From Rhodothermia bacterium (GTDB taxonomy: Bacteria > Bacteroidota > Rhodothermia > Rhodothermales > JABDKH01): 11,707 bases of DNA. Both the position numbers and the translations under genes were made by a program. Where the stretch lies: NCBI GenBank assembly GCA_018679295.1, contig JAHHLP010000441.1:1-11707 (forward strand), written 5' to 3'. Shown piece after piece: positions 1-6,571 of the stretch; positions within the stretch are counted from its first letter, which is position 1; each line of letters begins with the position of its first letter. The notes beneath the pieces are model-generated. The model did not search any database. It saw only the letters and a list, made by a program, of their open reading frames with translations, and was not told where the DNA came from.

Positions 1-657
1 GATCGGTGTCGACTCATTGATCATGATTTCCTTCACGATGGTCATTGTCGTGGAAGAAAACGGGAGGTCGTCGTTCTGGAGGCGCCGAATAAACTCGACC
101 TGTTCGGCTGGAGAAATTCGCAGGGACCCTGTAAGCCAGAAGCGGTCGACACCTCCGGAGATGTCACGATTGCCGTAGCCGACCGCGTCGACATACTCCT
201 TCATTCGCTCAGCTCCAATGCGACGAGCCAACTCCTGAAAGTGCGGTACGGCAGAGATACGGAAGGCAGTGGCGAGGTCGAGGTCGCGATTCAACTCGGG
301 CCGGTCGCGGGACACCCCGTCCCATTCGATGATCGTACTACCGTCCTCGACTACGCCGGTCTCTATGGCGATCAACGCATTCAGGATTTTGAACGTCGAG
401 GCCGGCATCAGCCTGCGGTGGACGCGGTCGCGGTACCCGGCTACATATTGCTCTTCCGCGATGTCGTAAACGAGAATTGTGCCAGCAAACCCGGAACTGT
501 CGATAACGGATCGGGCAGGGTGCGACTCAACGATCGCGGGTTGGCCAAGCGCCTGGACAACAGGAAGAGCTAACAGGAATGCCCAGGCAGCAGCCCTCGC
601 CGACCAGCTATAGGCAAACCTATCTGAACGTGCTCCACAGTAAATTGTCGTTGTCAT
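1..657 (-). CDS. Class D (OXA-type) beta-lactamase, C-terminus cut by window edge
   Basis: This is a serine beta-lactamase of class D, a periplasmic enzyme that opens beta-lactam rings through an acyl-enzyme on Ser. I translated 219 codons from the ATG at 657 to the window edge without a stop. Seen: a signal peptide (hydrophobic core about residues 22-37), then PASTFK with the catalytic Ser87 and Lys90 (carboxylated in this family), EWDG (111-114), SAV (135-137), YGN (161-163), and FWLTGSLRISP with Trp174. The spacings S-to-SxV 48, SxV-to-YGN 26 and Y-to-W 13 fit class D enzymes. The final KTG/KSG motif should lie just outside the window. GAGGG at 664-668 sits 6 bases before the ATG. The upstream lipoprotein gene ends 14 bases earlier, so the two are probably co-transcribed. 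A BlaR1/MecR1-type sensor domain also carries class D motifs, but the N-terminal signal peptide and lack of upstream membrane helices favour a free enzyme. Substrate range cannot be read from sequence. Confidence 0.92.
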   Translation of the reverse strand, partial: MTTTIYCGARSDRFAYSWSARAAAWAFLLALPVVQALGQPAIVESHPARSVIDSSGFAGTILVYDIAEEQYVAGYRDRVHRRLMPASTFKILNALIAIETGVVEDGSTIIEWDGVSRDRPELNRDLDLATAFRISAVPHFQELARRIGAERMKEYVDAVGYGNRDISGGVDRFWLTGSLRISPAEQVEFIRRLQNDDLPFSSTTMTIVKEIMINESTPI

Positions 658-671
658 GGACGACCCTCTGT

Positions 672-1703
672 TCAAGGCGCGGAAAGATAGCCGGGCGATT
701 TGTAGCCGATACCGGCCACTCCATCCGGCACGAACTCGCCTCCGGGAGGCGGCCCCTGATTGACCGTGCCGGTCAACGGCAAGGTGGGCCATGAAATCTG
801 AGTCCCGTCCTCGCTTACATGAGACAGACAACGTTCGGGCTGGATTGTGTTCGGCATAGTCGTGTTCATACCAAAGTCCCAGCAGTTCTCGGGATGCGTG
901 GCATATACCTCGCTGATGACACCCCCGCGTTCATATGTCTGACACGTTTTCTGTCGGTAGTAGACGAGCCAGAGAAAGATCGGGCACTTATGGTTGGGAT
1001 AGTTGCCGTACGTCCCGTCATTACGGCGGAAGTCGACCTGCCTGATATCGACGAACTCAATCGGGTGGGTTTGCGTGGGCTGCAGAGGACTGAGCAGGAA
1101 GCCCTGATGGTCCGTAATCACGGTCGATCGGAAGATGCGCACCTCTTTTGCACCCCCCCAGTTTTCGATTGCATCCGGATGCAGACCCTCATGGTCACCG
1201 TTCACGTTGAAGAACCTCACATTCTGTATCTGAAAGGTTGCATTCTCATCGTTGAATGCGATCGCGTCCCGATCACGAGCATCGGTCATGTCAAACTCGA
1301 GTCCTTCCACATGAACCAGGCGCTCCTGAGTATTACCGTCGTCGGAATACCAGAATGCCAGCGCCGCCGTGTTGGTACTGAGGTCCTCGTAACCCTTTAA
1401 TTTGAAGGCGCCTCCAATAATGCGGATGTTTCTACCCCCCACCAGGGTCAGTCGATGGGTGACAGGAGTCGGCGGAAGGACGATTTCATAATCTACGTCG
1501 GACTTGAGATACAGCCACTGCTGTTCGTCCGCAGGCTTCAGCCGCAATGTCCGGTTTACGGCCGGAGCCGGCCAAAGCAATTCGTCGCCATCAATCTCGA
1601 CGTCGGGCGTTTCAATTGCCGTATCAGGCCTTGCCGAATCACACGACAGAAGCATACAGCAAGCCGCTATCAGCAGGCCCATGATTCCTGTCAATTTGCG
1701 CAA
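672..1703 (-). CDS. Right-handed parallel beta-helix lipoprotein
   Basis: Predicted lipid-anchored beta-helix (pectate-lyase-like fold) protein; the substrate is unknown. I choose the TTG at 1703, giving 343 residues, because it yields MRKLTG plus a hydrophobic run ending in the lipobox LLSC (Cys21), and AAAGAG (1710-1715) lies 6 bases upstream. The frame is open to an ATG at 1829, but that would put about 60 residues before the lipobox Cys. An ATG at 1682 is also possible. Residue +2 after the Cys is Asp. The body shows short repeating beta-strand segments (LTLVGGRNIRIIGGAF, VHVEGLEFDM, FQIQNVRFFNV, KEVRIFRSTV) and HPDAIENWGG at about 175-184, resembling the HxDGIQ turn of carbohydrate-related beta-helices. 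Four cysteines in the C-terminal half could form disulfides. The C-terminus ends in GYKSPGYLS, a tail I associate with this group. It is the first gene of the unit that includes the class D beta-lactamase. Confident of fold, not of function. Confidence 0.75.
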   Translation of the reverse strand: MRKLTGIMGLLIAACCMLLSCDSARPDTAIETPDVEIDGDELLWPAPAVNRTLRLKPADEQQWLYLKSDVDYEIVLPPTPVTHRLTLVGGRNIRIIGGAFKLKGYEDLSTNTAALAFWYSDDGNTQERLVHVEGLEFDMTDARDRDAIAFNDENATFQIQNVRFFNVNGDHEGLHPDAIENWGGAKEVRIFRSTVITDHQGFLLSPLQPTQTHPIEFVDIRQVDFRRNDGTYGNYPNHKCPIFLWLVYYRQKTCQTYERGGVISEVYATHPENCWDFGMNTTMPNTIQPERCLSHVSEDGTQISWPTLPLTGTVNQGPPPGGEFVPDGVAGIGYKSPGYLSAP

Positions 1704-1961
1704 TGACGGCTCTTTTCGTTCTCTAGTATTCACTATTTGCTGATTCAGCTGACTTGGCGCTTTTACTGCTGACCAGTTCTGTTGGCTTGGCGGAAAAATA
1801 CAGTACCGGAGGCGCGTCGGGCGAGCCATTTGCTCGTGAGTGCGATTGAGAGTGCGCGGAGCTGCGCAAAATTGCGGCCACCCGTTCTCTGGTGTTGACG
1901 GCTTTGCGTCAAGAGGCGTTTCGGCTATCTTTCATTCCAGAATCATCAGAGGGTGTTGCAA
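1704..1961. promoter_or_regulatory. Divergent intergenic region, beta-helix lipoprotein / MBL hydrolase
   Basis: This 258-base stretch separates two divergently transcribed genes and must hold both promoters. A TTGACG box at 1895-1900 points toward the MBL gene, but no convincing -10 element lies 16-18 bases after it. A short palindrome GCTGATTCAGC covers 1739-1749. The minus frame stays open up to 1829 (the N-terminal extension of the lipoprotein frame), but that extension looks non-coding. No small gene is recognisable. Confidence 0.4.
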
Positions 1962-2879
1962 ATGCATCAGCGGGTAATCACGTCAGTCCTGTTCATCTTC
2001 GTTATCGCCAATGTCGCGTTCGCACAGGACATGTCGGATGTCCAGATCGAGACGATCCCGGTAGCGGACGGCATATACATGCTGACCGGCCAAGGCGGAA
2101 ACATCGGTCTATCTGTTGGCGAGGACGGCGCGTTCCTGATCGACGACCAGATGGCACCGCTCACTGACAAGATCATGGCTGCGATCGGTGAGCTGACAGA
2201 CAAGCCCGTTGAGTTTGTCGTCAACACGCATTTTCATGGCGATCACGTCGGTGGTAACGAGGCCTTCGGCAAGTCAGGCAGCGTCATAATTGCACATGAG
2301 AACACGCGAAAGCGATTGACTACGAAGCAGATCATCGCAGCCTTCGGAATGGAAATGCCGCCGCAGCCGGCTGACGCATTGCCGGTCATCACCTTCCCCA
2401 AAAGGGTCACGCTTCACTACAACGGCGATGAGATCTCCGTCAACCACGTGAAACACGCGCACACGGACGGTGACGCCTTCATTCACTTCAAGAAGGCCAA
2501 CGTAATCCACGGTGGCGACATCGTCTTTAACGGCTTCTACCCGTTCATCGACGCGCCCAACGGCGGAAATATCCACGGAGTGATCCACGCCGTCAACACG
2601 ATCCTGCAGCATTGCGACGACGAGACCAAGATCATACCCGGACACGGAGGCCTCGCATCGCGAGCGGACCTGGTTGCGTATCGTGAAATGCTCATGGTGG
2701 TGTACGCACGCATCCGGTCGATGCTTGAGCAGGGCAAGTCCGTGGAGCAGGTCGTCGCGGCCGCACCGACGGCCGACTACGACGAAAGTTATGGGAAGGG
2801 CATCTTCCAGCCTGACCAGTGGGTCGGCCTGGTAGCGACGGGGATGGCCAATCAGATGTCTGACCACGGGATGGAGTAG
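1962..2879 (+). CDS. Exported MBL-fold metallohydrolase
   Basis: Metallo-beta-lactamase-superfamily hydrolase, probably dizinc and periplasmic. Start: the ATG at 1962 has AGAGGG (1948-1953) 8 bases upstream; the in-frame GTG at 1953 overlaps that site and is unlikely. Product 305 residues. Signal peptide 1-21 with an AFA|Q cleavage site. Metal motif HFHGDH gives His90, His92, Asp94, His95. The third His is in HAHTDGD (His167), the bridging Asp in HGGD (Asp186) and the last His in PGHGG (His228). Asp at the position of residue 221 (beta-lactamase numbering) is typical of general MBL hydrolases; B1 enzymes have Cys and B3 enzymes Ser there, so I do not call this a beta-lactamase despite its class D neighbour. 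The C-terminal 70 residues are helical (LVAYREMLMVVYARIRSMLEQG) and include YGKGIFQPDQWVGLV, a tail common in secreted MBL proteins of environmental bacteria. It appears monocistronic. Substrate unknown. Confidence 0.88.
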   Translation: MHQRVITSVLFIFVIANVAFAQDMSDVQIETIPVADGIYMLTGQGGNIGLSVGEDGAFLIDDQMAPLTDKIMAAIGELTDKPVEFVVNTHFHGDHVGGNEAFGKSGSVIIAHENTRKRLTTKQIIAAFGMEMPPQPADALPVITFPKRVTLHYNGDEISVNHVKHAHTDGDAFIHFKKANVIHGGDIVFNGFYPFIDAPNGGNIHGVIHAVNTILQHCDDETKIIPGHGGLASRADLVAYREMLMVVYARIRSMLEQGKSVEQVVAAAPTADYDESYGKGIFQPDQWVGLVATGMANQMSDHGME

Positions 2880-2985
2880 GCGCCGAGGTCGAGTAGCTGA
2901 AACGGTGCGCCTGCCGGCAGCTTTGGTTGATCCTGATGCGGTTCCGAAACGGTTGGGCGGGCACCTGGATTCGGCGCCCCCAGAC

Positions 2986-3327
2986 TCAGCGCAAGTCCGT
3001 CGCGTCATAGAACGAGTTGACGGCGACGATCTCGCCGTTCTTGACCTGCACCCAGTCGCAGCACGGTATGGTACCCTGGGGCGTAGTCATCTCGAACCAG
3101 ATTGCAGCCTCAGTCTCGCTGCCGACCGTCCTGAGTATTTTGAGAGAAGCCACATTTTTGGCTGCCAGAGGCTTGACCCACTCGAGGTATTTCTCACGAC
3201 CCGCGACCACTCCAAACGGACTGGAATGAGTGAATCGGGCCGCCAGTGGAATCTCGTCGGGTGTCCCGCGAATCCATCCTTCTATCCACGCAAGGGCAAG
3301 ACGCTCGGCTTCGTTGACTGTCGACAT
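2986..3327 (-). CDS. NTF2/SnoaL-like small protein
   Basis: A 113-residue cone-shaped alpha+beta barrel protein of the SnoaL/NTF2-like superfamily. It probably binds a small molecule or acts as an isomerase/cyclase or accessory domain; the exact role cannot be read. Seen: N-terminal helix MSTVNEAERLALAWIEGW, the family pattern FTHSSPFGVVAGREKYLEWVKPLA, then strands EAAIWFEM and IPCCDWVQVKNGEIVAVNSFYD. The FxHxSPFG...G...YLxW and SFYDATxLR signatures are family-like. The ATG at 3327 is chosen; the frame opens at a TTG at 3381, but the added 18 residues have no family counterpart. No clear Shine-Dalgarno is seen. It lies 75 bases downstream of the S1 protease on the same strand and may share its transcript. 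No signal peptide, so cytosolic. Confidence 0.75.
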   Translation of the reverse strand: MSTVNEAERLALAWIEGWIRGTPDEIPLAARFTHSSPFGVVAGREKYLEWVKPLAAKNVASLKILRTVGSETEAAIWFEMTTPQGTIPCCDWVQVKNGEIVAVNSFYDATDLR

Positions 3328-3402
3328 CGTGATTGGTGGCTTGATTCGCAGCAACTCTGGTACAGAACGCAACCTAAGCAACGGATTGTTCGGTCTACAA
3401 GC

Positions 3403-4557
3403 CTACCGGCTGTCGACTCGCCCCGTCATAATAGCTGTAATGCCGTGGGGCGCTGCCGGCTCGCACCGGAAGCGGAGAACGCGTTCCCCGCGTTCGGGAG
3501 TAGACAGCACGATCTCAATGTCGTCTTGCTCGTTTTGAACGACACGATGTAATCGCGCGCCACGAAGTTCTTCAGCGAGTGTGCGCATGGCAGACACCCA
3601 TTTGTCGGCTCCACGTTTCTCCAGTTCTCCTGCGGAAAAGTGTTCACCGACGAACTTCGCCAGATCCTGGTCGCCTTCCGCGGCGATCACCTCGAGAAAT
3701 GCAGCCATGTGCTTTCCTGCCGGCGTTTTCCGAAGTTGGTCTGCCCGCTCCGATTCGCCTGCAATAACAGGTGCCGAGGTAACCGACTCAGCGGGCGGAT
3801 TCTCCATCGTATGCATGATCCAATCTTGATAGGACGATACGCGCACGAAATGATCGACGGCTCCGTAGGTGCCAGGACCAAACTTTCCGTCACGGCCCAA
3901 CGAGCTTACGCCCGCGACAAACCATTCTCCGTCTGCCATGATGAGCGCCGGGCCGCCGCTATCTCCACGTCCAGGTGTTCCCTCGAGGTCGGTCGCTATG
4001 AGAGGTTCGTCGAACGTGAAGTAGAGCCACTGTTCATCAACGCGATCGACCTTGTTGGTAGCACCTCGCCGCTCACCGTCCATGACCCACTCTCCGCCCA
4101 AGCCTGTTCGCGTGTCGCCGTGACCGACGAGCGTAGCAATCTGATCCAGTTCGGCGTTGCCCGTGTATACGGCTATCGGATCAATGTCCTCTACGGAATG
4201 GGCGAGTCGCAGAAGAGCGACATCATGAGGTCCCATGTCCCGCCAATCGGGATGCAGTATTACCTGTAGCACGCTGTAGTTCTTATCACCCAATACCACC
4301 TCGAGATTCTTGCTGCGCCGCTGCATTCCGCGTGCCACGTGCGCCGCCGTTAACACCCATTCGGGGGCAATCAGTGTACCGTCGCCGCCGCGGCCCACCT
4401 TGCCTACCGCCCCGAATTGCTTACCGAGTTCGAGATACAAGGAATCCGCGCGATCGTGGCGCGTGACAATGACGTCGTTCGCGTCCAAGTTCGGGAGATG
4501 CGGCGTCGCCCCGAGGAGTAGACTTGCGACAACGATGATTCGTAGCTGAGCTCTCAT
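3403..4557 (-). CDS. Exported S1 (trypsin-fold) serine protease with extra C-terminal domain
   Basis: A 384-residue secreted serine protease, starting at the ATG at 4557 (the open frame reaches a TTG at 4602, but the shorter form begins with a proper signal peptide, MRAQLRIIVVASLLLG). The chymotrypsin-fold triad is complete: His73 in LTAAHVA, Asp112 in PHDVALLRL, Ser200 in GRGDSGGP. The residue six before Ser, which sets P1 specificity in trypsin (Asp189), is Thr here, so trypsin-like Lys/Arg preference is doubtful. Only one cysteine is present, so there are no disulfides, unlike animal trypsins. After the protease domain (to about residue 250) and a Pro/Ser-rich linker comes a roughly 110-residue domain beginning TPAGKHMAAFLEVI, resembling the N-terminal domain found ahead of serine-hydrolase or S41 domains in some environmental bacteria. 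Its role is unknown. No clear Shine-Dalgarno. Upstream of the SnoaL-like gene on the same strand. Confidence 0.87.
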   Translation of the reverse strand: MRAQLRIIVVASLLLGATPHLPNLDANDVIVTRHDRADSLYLELGKQFGAVGKVGRGGDGTLIAPEWVLTAAHVARGMQRRSKNLEVVLGDKNYSVLQVILHPDWRDMGPHDVALLRLAHSVEDIDPIAVYTGNAELDQIATLVGHGDTRTGLGGEWVMDGERRGATNKVDRVDEQWLYFTFDEPLIATDLEGTPGRGDSGGPALIMADGEWFVAGVSSLGRDGKFGPGTYGAVDHFVRVSSYQDWIMHTMENPPAESVTSAPVIAGESERADQLRKTPAGKHMAAFLEVIAAEGDQDLAKFVGEHFSAGELEKRGADKWVSAMRTLAEELRGARLHRVVQNEQDDIEIVLSTPERGERVLRFRCEPAAPHGITAIMTGRVDSR

Positions 4558-4642
4558 GATGGTCGGAACTGAGTTGTAGTGATCACTCGTGTAACGACGC
4601 AACGCACGCGAATAGTATCAGTCGGGTAGGAGGAGAGGTGAT

Positions 4643-5209
4643 TCAGTGGCGACCAGTTGTCCACTGCCTGCATGCTATCCGATACAGAACGTGACGCCGT
4701 TGTGGATGTCCGTCGGGAAGCTCAGGGTGGTCAAAATCATCTTCAGCATTGTGGATCATGCCGATCTTCTCCATGACGCGCCTCGAAGCCCGATTAGCCG
4801 GTACGGCCAACGCAACGACTTCGTCGAGTAGCAGCGTTTCAAACGCATGACGGAGAGCTGCGCGAGCCCCCTCCGTAGCGAAACCGTTGTTCCAGTGCTC
4901 CGCGGCAATGCGCCATCCGATCTCGACGGCAGGTGTGAAGTGCGCCTCAAAGCGAGGGACGGAAAGTCCGACGAAGCCCACGAAATCCGAGACGCCGACA
5001 ACCTCGACGGCCCAAAAGCCGAATCCATTTGCCTCAAAACCGGCTTCAAGTCGGTCGACCAAGGCATCACTTTCCGCCCGCGAGAGAGTGGCGGGGAAGT
5101 ACTTCATGACGCGCGGGTCAGCGTTCATTTCGGCAAACGGTTGCCGATCCTCGCGGCGCCAGCGGCGCAGGATCAGACGGTTAGTCCTTATGATTGCCGG
5201 TGGTGCGAT
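4643..5209 (-). CDS. GNAT N-acetyltransferase (RimJ/RimL-like), no canonical start
   Basis: Acetyl-CoA-dependent N-acetyltransferase of the RimJ/RimL group; the substrate may be a protein N-terminus, amino acid or small amine. The first ATG is at 5128 (161 residues), but the conserved N-terminus of the family, here RTNRLILRRWRREDRQPFAE, lies in frame immediately upstream and would be lost. From 5278 to 5129 the frame has no stop and no ATG, GTG or TTG. AGGGAG at 5215-5220 sits 5 bases before an ATC codon at 5209, the start used here (188 residues). AAGGA at 5185-5189 sits 8 bases before a CTG at 5176, the alternative (177 residues). The ATG at 5128 has no Shine-Dalgarno. Downstream motifs are intact: acetyl-CoA loop NNGFATEGA and motif B ANRASRRVMEKIGM. 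The VOC gene ends 69 bases upstream in the same frame (TGA at 5281-5279). A base error at the start is also possible. Confidence 0.82.
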   Translation of the reverse strand: MAPPAIIRTNRLILRRWRREDRQPFAEMNADPRVMKYFPATLSRAESDALVDRLEAGFEANGFGFWAVEVVGVSDFVGFVGLSVPRFEAHFTPAVEIGWRIAAEHWNNGFATEGARAALRHAFETLLLDEVVALAVPANRASRRVMEKIGMIHNAEDDFDHPELPDGHPQRRHVLYRIACRQWTTGRH

Positions 5210-5220
5210 GGGTGCTCCCT
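5185..5220 (-). promoter_or_regulatory. Two candidate Shine-Dalgarno sites for the GNAT gene
   Basis: AGGGAG (minus strand, 5220-5215) lies 5 bases before an in-frame ATC at 5209, and AAGGA (5189-5185) lies 8 bases before an in-frame CTG at 5176. No ATG/GTG/TTG is available between the VOC stop and the internal ATG at 5128, so one of these sites probably sets the true start. Confidence 0.45.
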
Positions 5221-5278
5221 GGTGATGTGGGACTAGCCAAGCAGCGGGCGAGGCTTCAAAGCTGCAACGCCTGTTGCG

Positions 5279-5623
5279 TCAGCGCTGCCATACACCATGA
5301 TGGATTCCGCCCTGGATGAAGATGGCGAACGTGCCGTGGCCGGGCAGCTCCATCGGTGGATGCGCAATCTCGCCGCCGCTTTCTTCCGCGGCCTTGGCGG
5401 CGGCCTCGGCGTCGTCGACGAGCAGATAGGGTCTCACGACCGGCTCCTCCATCTCATTCATCGGCGCACGGACGCCGATTTTTCCGCCATCAGGCAGCGA
5501 GGCCGTGCGGGCGTTTCCAAGCCCCGCCTCAGGTTCGCTGAACGTCACGCCGTGCACCAGTGCATAGGTTGCGCAGACGCCGTCTACATCAGGAGTCACG
5601 ATTTCGAGATACTGGATTTGCAT
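5279..5623 (-). CDS. VOC (glyoxalase/bleomycin-resistance fold) family protein
   Basis: A 114-residue vicinal-oxygen-chelate fold protein made of two beta-alpha-beta-beta-beta modules. The family includes metal-dependent lyases, isomerases, dioxygenases and binding proteins. Seen: first module QIQYLEIVTPDVDGVCATYALVHGVTF, then ARTASLPDGGKIGVRAP, second module VRPYLLVDDAEAAAKAAEESGGEI, and the tail PGHGTFAIFIQGGIHHGVWQ, a distinctive ending of one VOC subgroup often labelled hydroxylase. The usual C-terminal metal-ligand Glu of glyoxalase I is not seen, so catalysis is uncertain. The start is firm: GGAGG at 5632-5636 lies 8 bases before the ATG. The GNAT gene follows on the same strand. No signal peptide. 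Confidence 0.85.
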   Translation of the reverse strand: MQIQYLEIVTPDVDGVCATYALVHGVTFSEPEAGLGNARTASLPDGGKIGVRAPMNEMEEPVVRPYLLVDDAEAAAKAAEESGGEIAHPPMELPGHGTFAIFIQGGIHHGVWQR

Positions 5624-5802
5624 GCTGACTACCTCCGTGCACTCGCCACGACAGACGGCGCTAGTGTTTTAGGGACGTTCACCGACAAGAGGGCCCGAAT
5701 CGACTGGCTCTTATCTCGCTATTGAGAAAGAAAATAACTCACTCTGTCTTGATACATCCAGAGGTCGCTTTCCACGCGCGTCAGAGTACGTGGCGGACGT
5801 GG

Positions 5803-5838
5803 CTCGGGATCATTCGTCGGACGACCCGAGATCATTCG
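5803..5838. repeat. Inverted and direct short repeats at 3' end of membrane-protein gene
   Basis: CTCGGG (5803-5808) and CCCGAG (5825-5830) form a 6-base inverted repeat, and GATCATTCG occurs twice (5808-5816 and 5830-5838). The second copy contains the TGA stop (5832-5834) of the membrane-protein gene. A weak hairpin could form, but no T-run follows on either strand. Confidence 0.3.
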
Positions 5839-6404
5839 GCACCGCTATCGGCAACTTCGCCAGATTGCTCCCGGGCCGCCTTGCTGAACAGCGAGGCTGA
5901 TATGAGCCACATGGCGACAAAGAAGCCTGTCAGCACAAAGGTGACGTATCCGGAGGAAAGGGCGATCGCGGCGACCAGCGCTTGAGCTGCCGCCGTCGCG
6001 AACATAGCGCGGGCCATCGCGCGTGGTTCGTACCGGGAGAGAAGGACACCAATAACCGCTATCGCCAGAACACCCCAATACATCAGATTGGCGGGATTGT
6101 CATCGCTACCGATAATGCCAACGGCAAGGTTGATCCACGTTAGCAGGAAAGCGGCGGCGAGAGCGACGCCGACTGCGACCCGGTACGCGACATTGATTGA
6201 CGTCCTCGCGGCAAGCTCATAAGCGAAACCGGCACCTAGAAGGAGAGCGCCGGCAAAAGCGAAGTCGCCGATGCCCCACGCCACCTCGTCCGTGAACTGC
6301 ATCGCTATCAGGGGCACCGACAGGATGGCGATGACGACCGCGCTCCAGACAACCATCCTTCGACTTCCGCTGCCAGCATCTCCTGCAGTTACGTTATGTA
6401 CCAT
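5832..6404 (-). CDS. Six-helix integral membrane protein of unknown function
   Basis: I do not recognise a named family. The 190-residue product has a short polar N-terminus (MVHNVTAGDAGSGSRR) and about six hydrophobic helices near residues 17-35, 43-64, 72-98, 105-123, 129-150 and 153-174, then a charged C-terminal tail (KAAREQSGEVADSGAE). Notable loop elements are WGIGDF before helix 2 and GSDDNPANLMYW before helix 4; similar sequences occur in short hypothetical membrane proteins of environmental bacteria (from memory). Start: the ATG at 6404 has GGAGG (6412-6416) 7 bases upstream. The frame extends to an ATG at 6482, but that lies inside the palindrome and the extra residues are polar and unlike a coding extension. 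It has its own upstream region with a palindromic operator candidate (6468-6486) and is separated from the next gene by 208 bases, so it is likely monocistronic. Confidence 0.78.
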   Translation of the reverse strand: MVHNVTAGDAGSGSRRMVVWSAVVIAILSVPLIAMQFTDEVAWGIGDFAFAGALLLGAGFAYELAARTSINVAYRVAVGVALAAAFLLTWINLAVGIIGSDDNPANLMYWGVLAIAVIGVLLSRYEPRAMARAMFATAAAQALVAAIALSSGYVTFVLTGFFVAMWLISASLFSKAAREQSGEVADSGAE

Positions 6405-6467
6405 TTCGTGGCCTCCGTGCCTTCCGTTTTGAATCGAATATGGCTGGTATCGTCCTGAATCATAATG

Positions 6468-6486
6468 TACTTTAAGTTTCAAAGTA
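6468..6486. promoter_or_regulatory. 19-base palindrome, candidate operator
   Basis: TACTTTAAGTTTCAAAGTA is an imperfect palindrome: 6-base arms TACTTT/AAAGTA around a 7-base centre, with 7 of 9 pairs matching. It lies 64 bases upstream of the membrane-protein ATG, in a locally AT-rich patch, next to a TATGAT (-10-like) box on the minus strand at 6464-6459. Size and symmetry suit a dimeric winged-helix regulator (PadR, MarR or ArsR type), but no regulator gene is in the window. Confidence 0.45.
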
Positions 6487-6528
6487 TAGCAACCAGCGTA
6501 GCGAAAGACGGGCTCGGCGAGTCACCCC

Positions 6529-6571
6529 GCGGCCTAAAGCAAGGCCGCATCGAAGGCGCCAGGATCGCCTT
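6529..6571. terminator. Tandem GC-rich hairpins after the DUF695 gene
   Basis: Two inverted repeats lie directly after the DUF695 stop. The first is AAGGCG/CGCCTT (6553-6571, 7-base loop), the second GCGGCCT/AGGCCGC (6529-6548, 6-base loop). Neither is followed by a T-run on the minus strand. On the plus strand the first hairpin ends with TTTT. They could stop or stabilise the minus-strand transcript, but a canonical intrinsic terminator is not shown. Confidence 0.35.

Noticed and set aside
819..1400. 193-codon plus-strand open frame
   Set aside because: It lies antisense to the beta-helix lipoprotein, whose translation shows a lipobox and beta-helix pattern; the plus-strand product has no recognisable motif.
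1962..2879. Calling the MBL protein a true metallo-beta-lactamase
   Set aside because: The bridging Asp186 is typical of general MBL hydrolases, while B1 and B3 beta-lactamases have Cys or Ser at that position.
2879..2978. Inverted repeat GGCGCCGA/TCGGCGCC spanning the MBL-SnoaL gap
   Set aside because: Arms are only 8 bases with an 84-base spacer, and GGCGCC is itself a palindrome; no T-run or extension supports a terminator.
2274..3008. 244-codon minus-strand open frame
   Set aside because: It is antisense to the MBL hydrolase, which has all five metal motifs; the reverse product is arginine/valine-rich with no motif.
2905..3552. 215-codon plus-strand open frame
   Set aside because: It is antisense to the SnoaL-like gene and the end of the S1 protease, both with clear family signatures; its product is unlike any family I know.
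3640..4269. 209-codon plus-strand open frame
   Set aside because: It is antisense to the S1 protease catalytic domain; a shadow of the protease codons.
5803..5830. Intrinsic terminator of the membrane-protein gene
   Set aside because: The stem is 6 bases with a 16-base loop and no T-run follows on the minus strand; kept only as a repeat.
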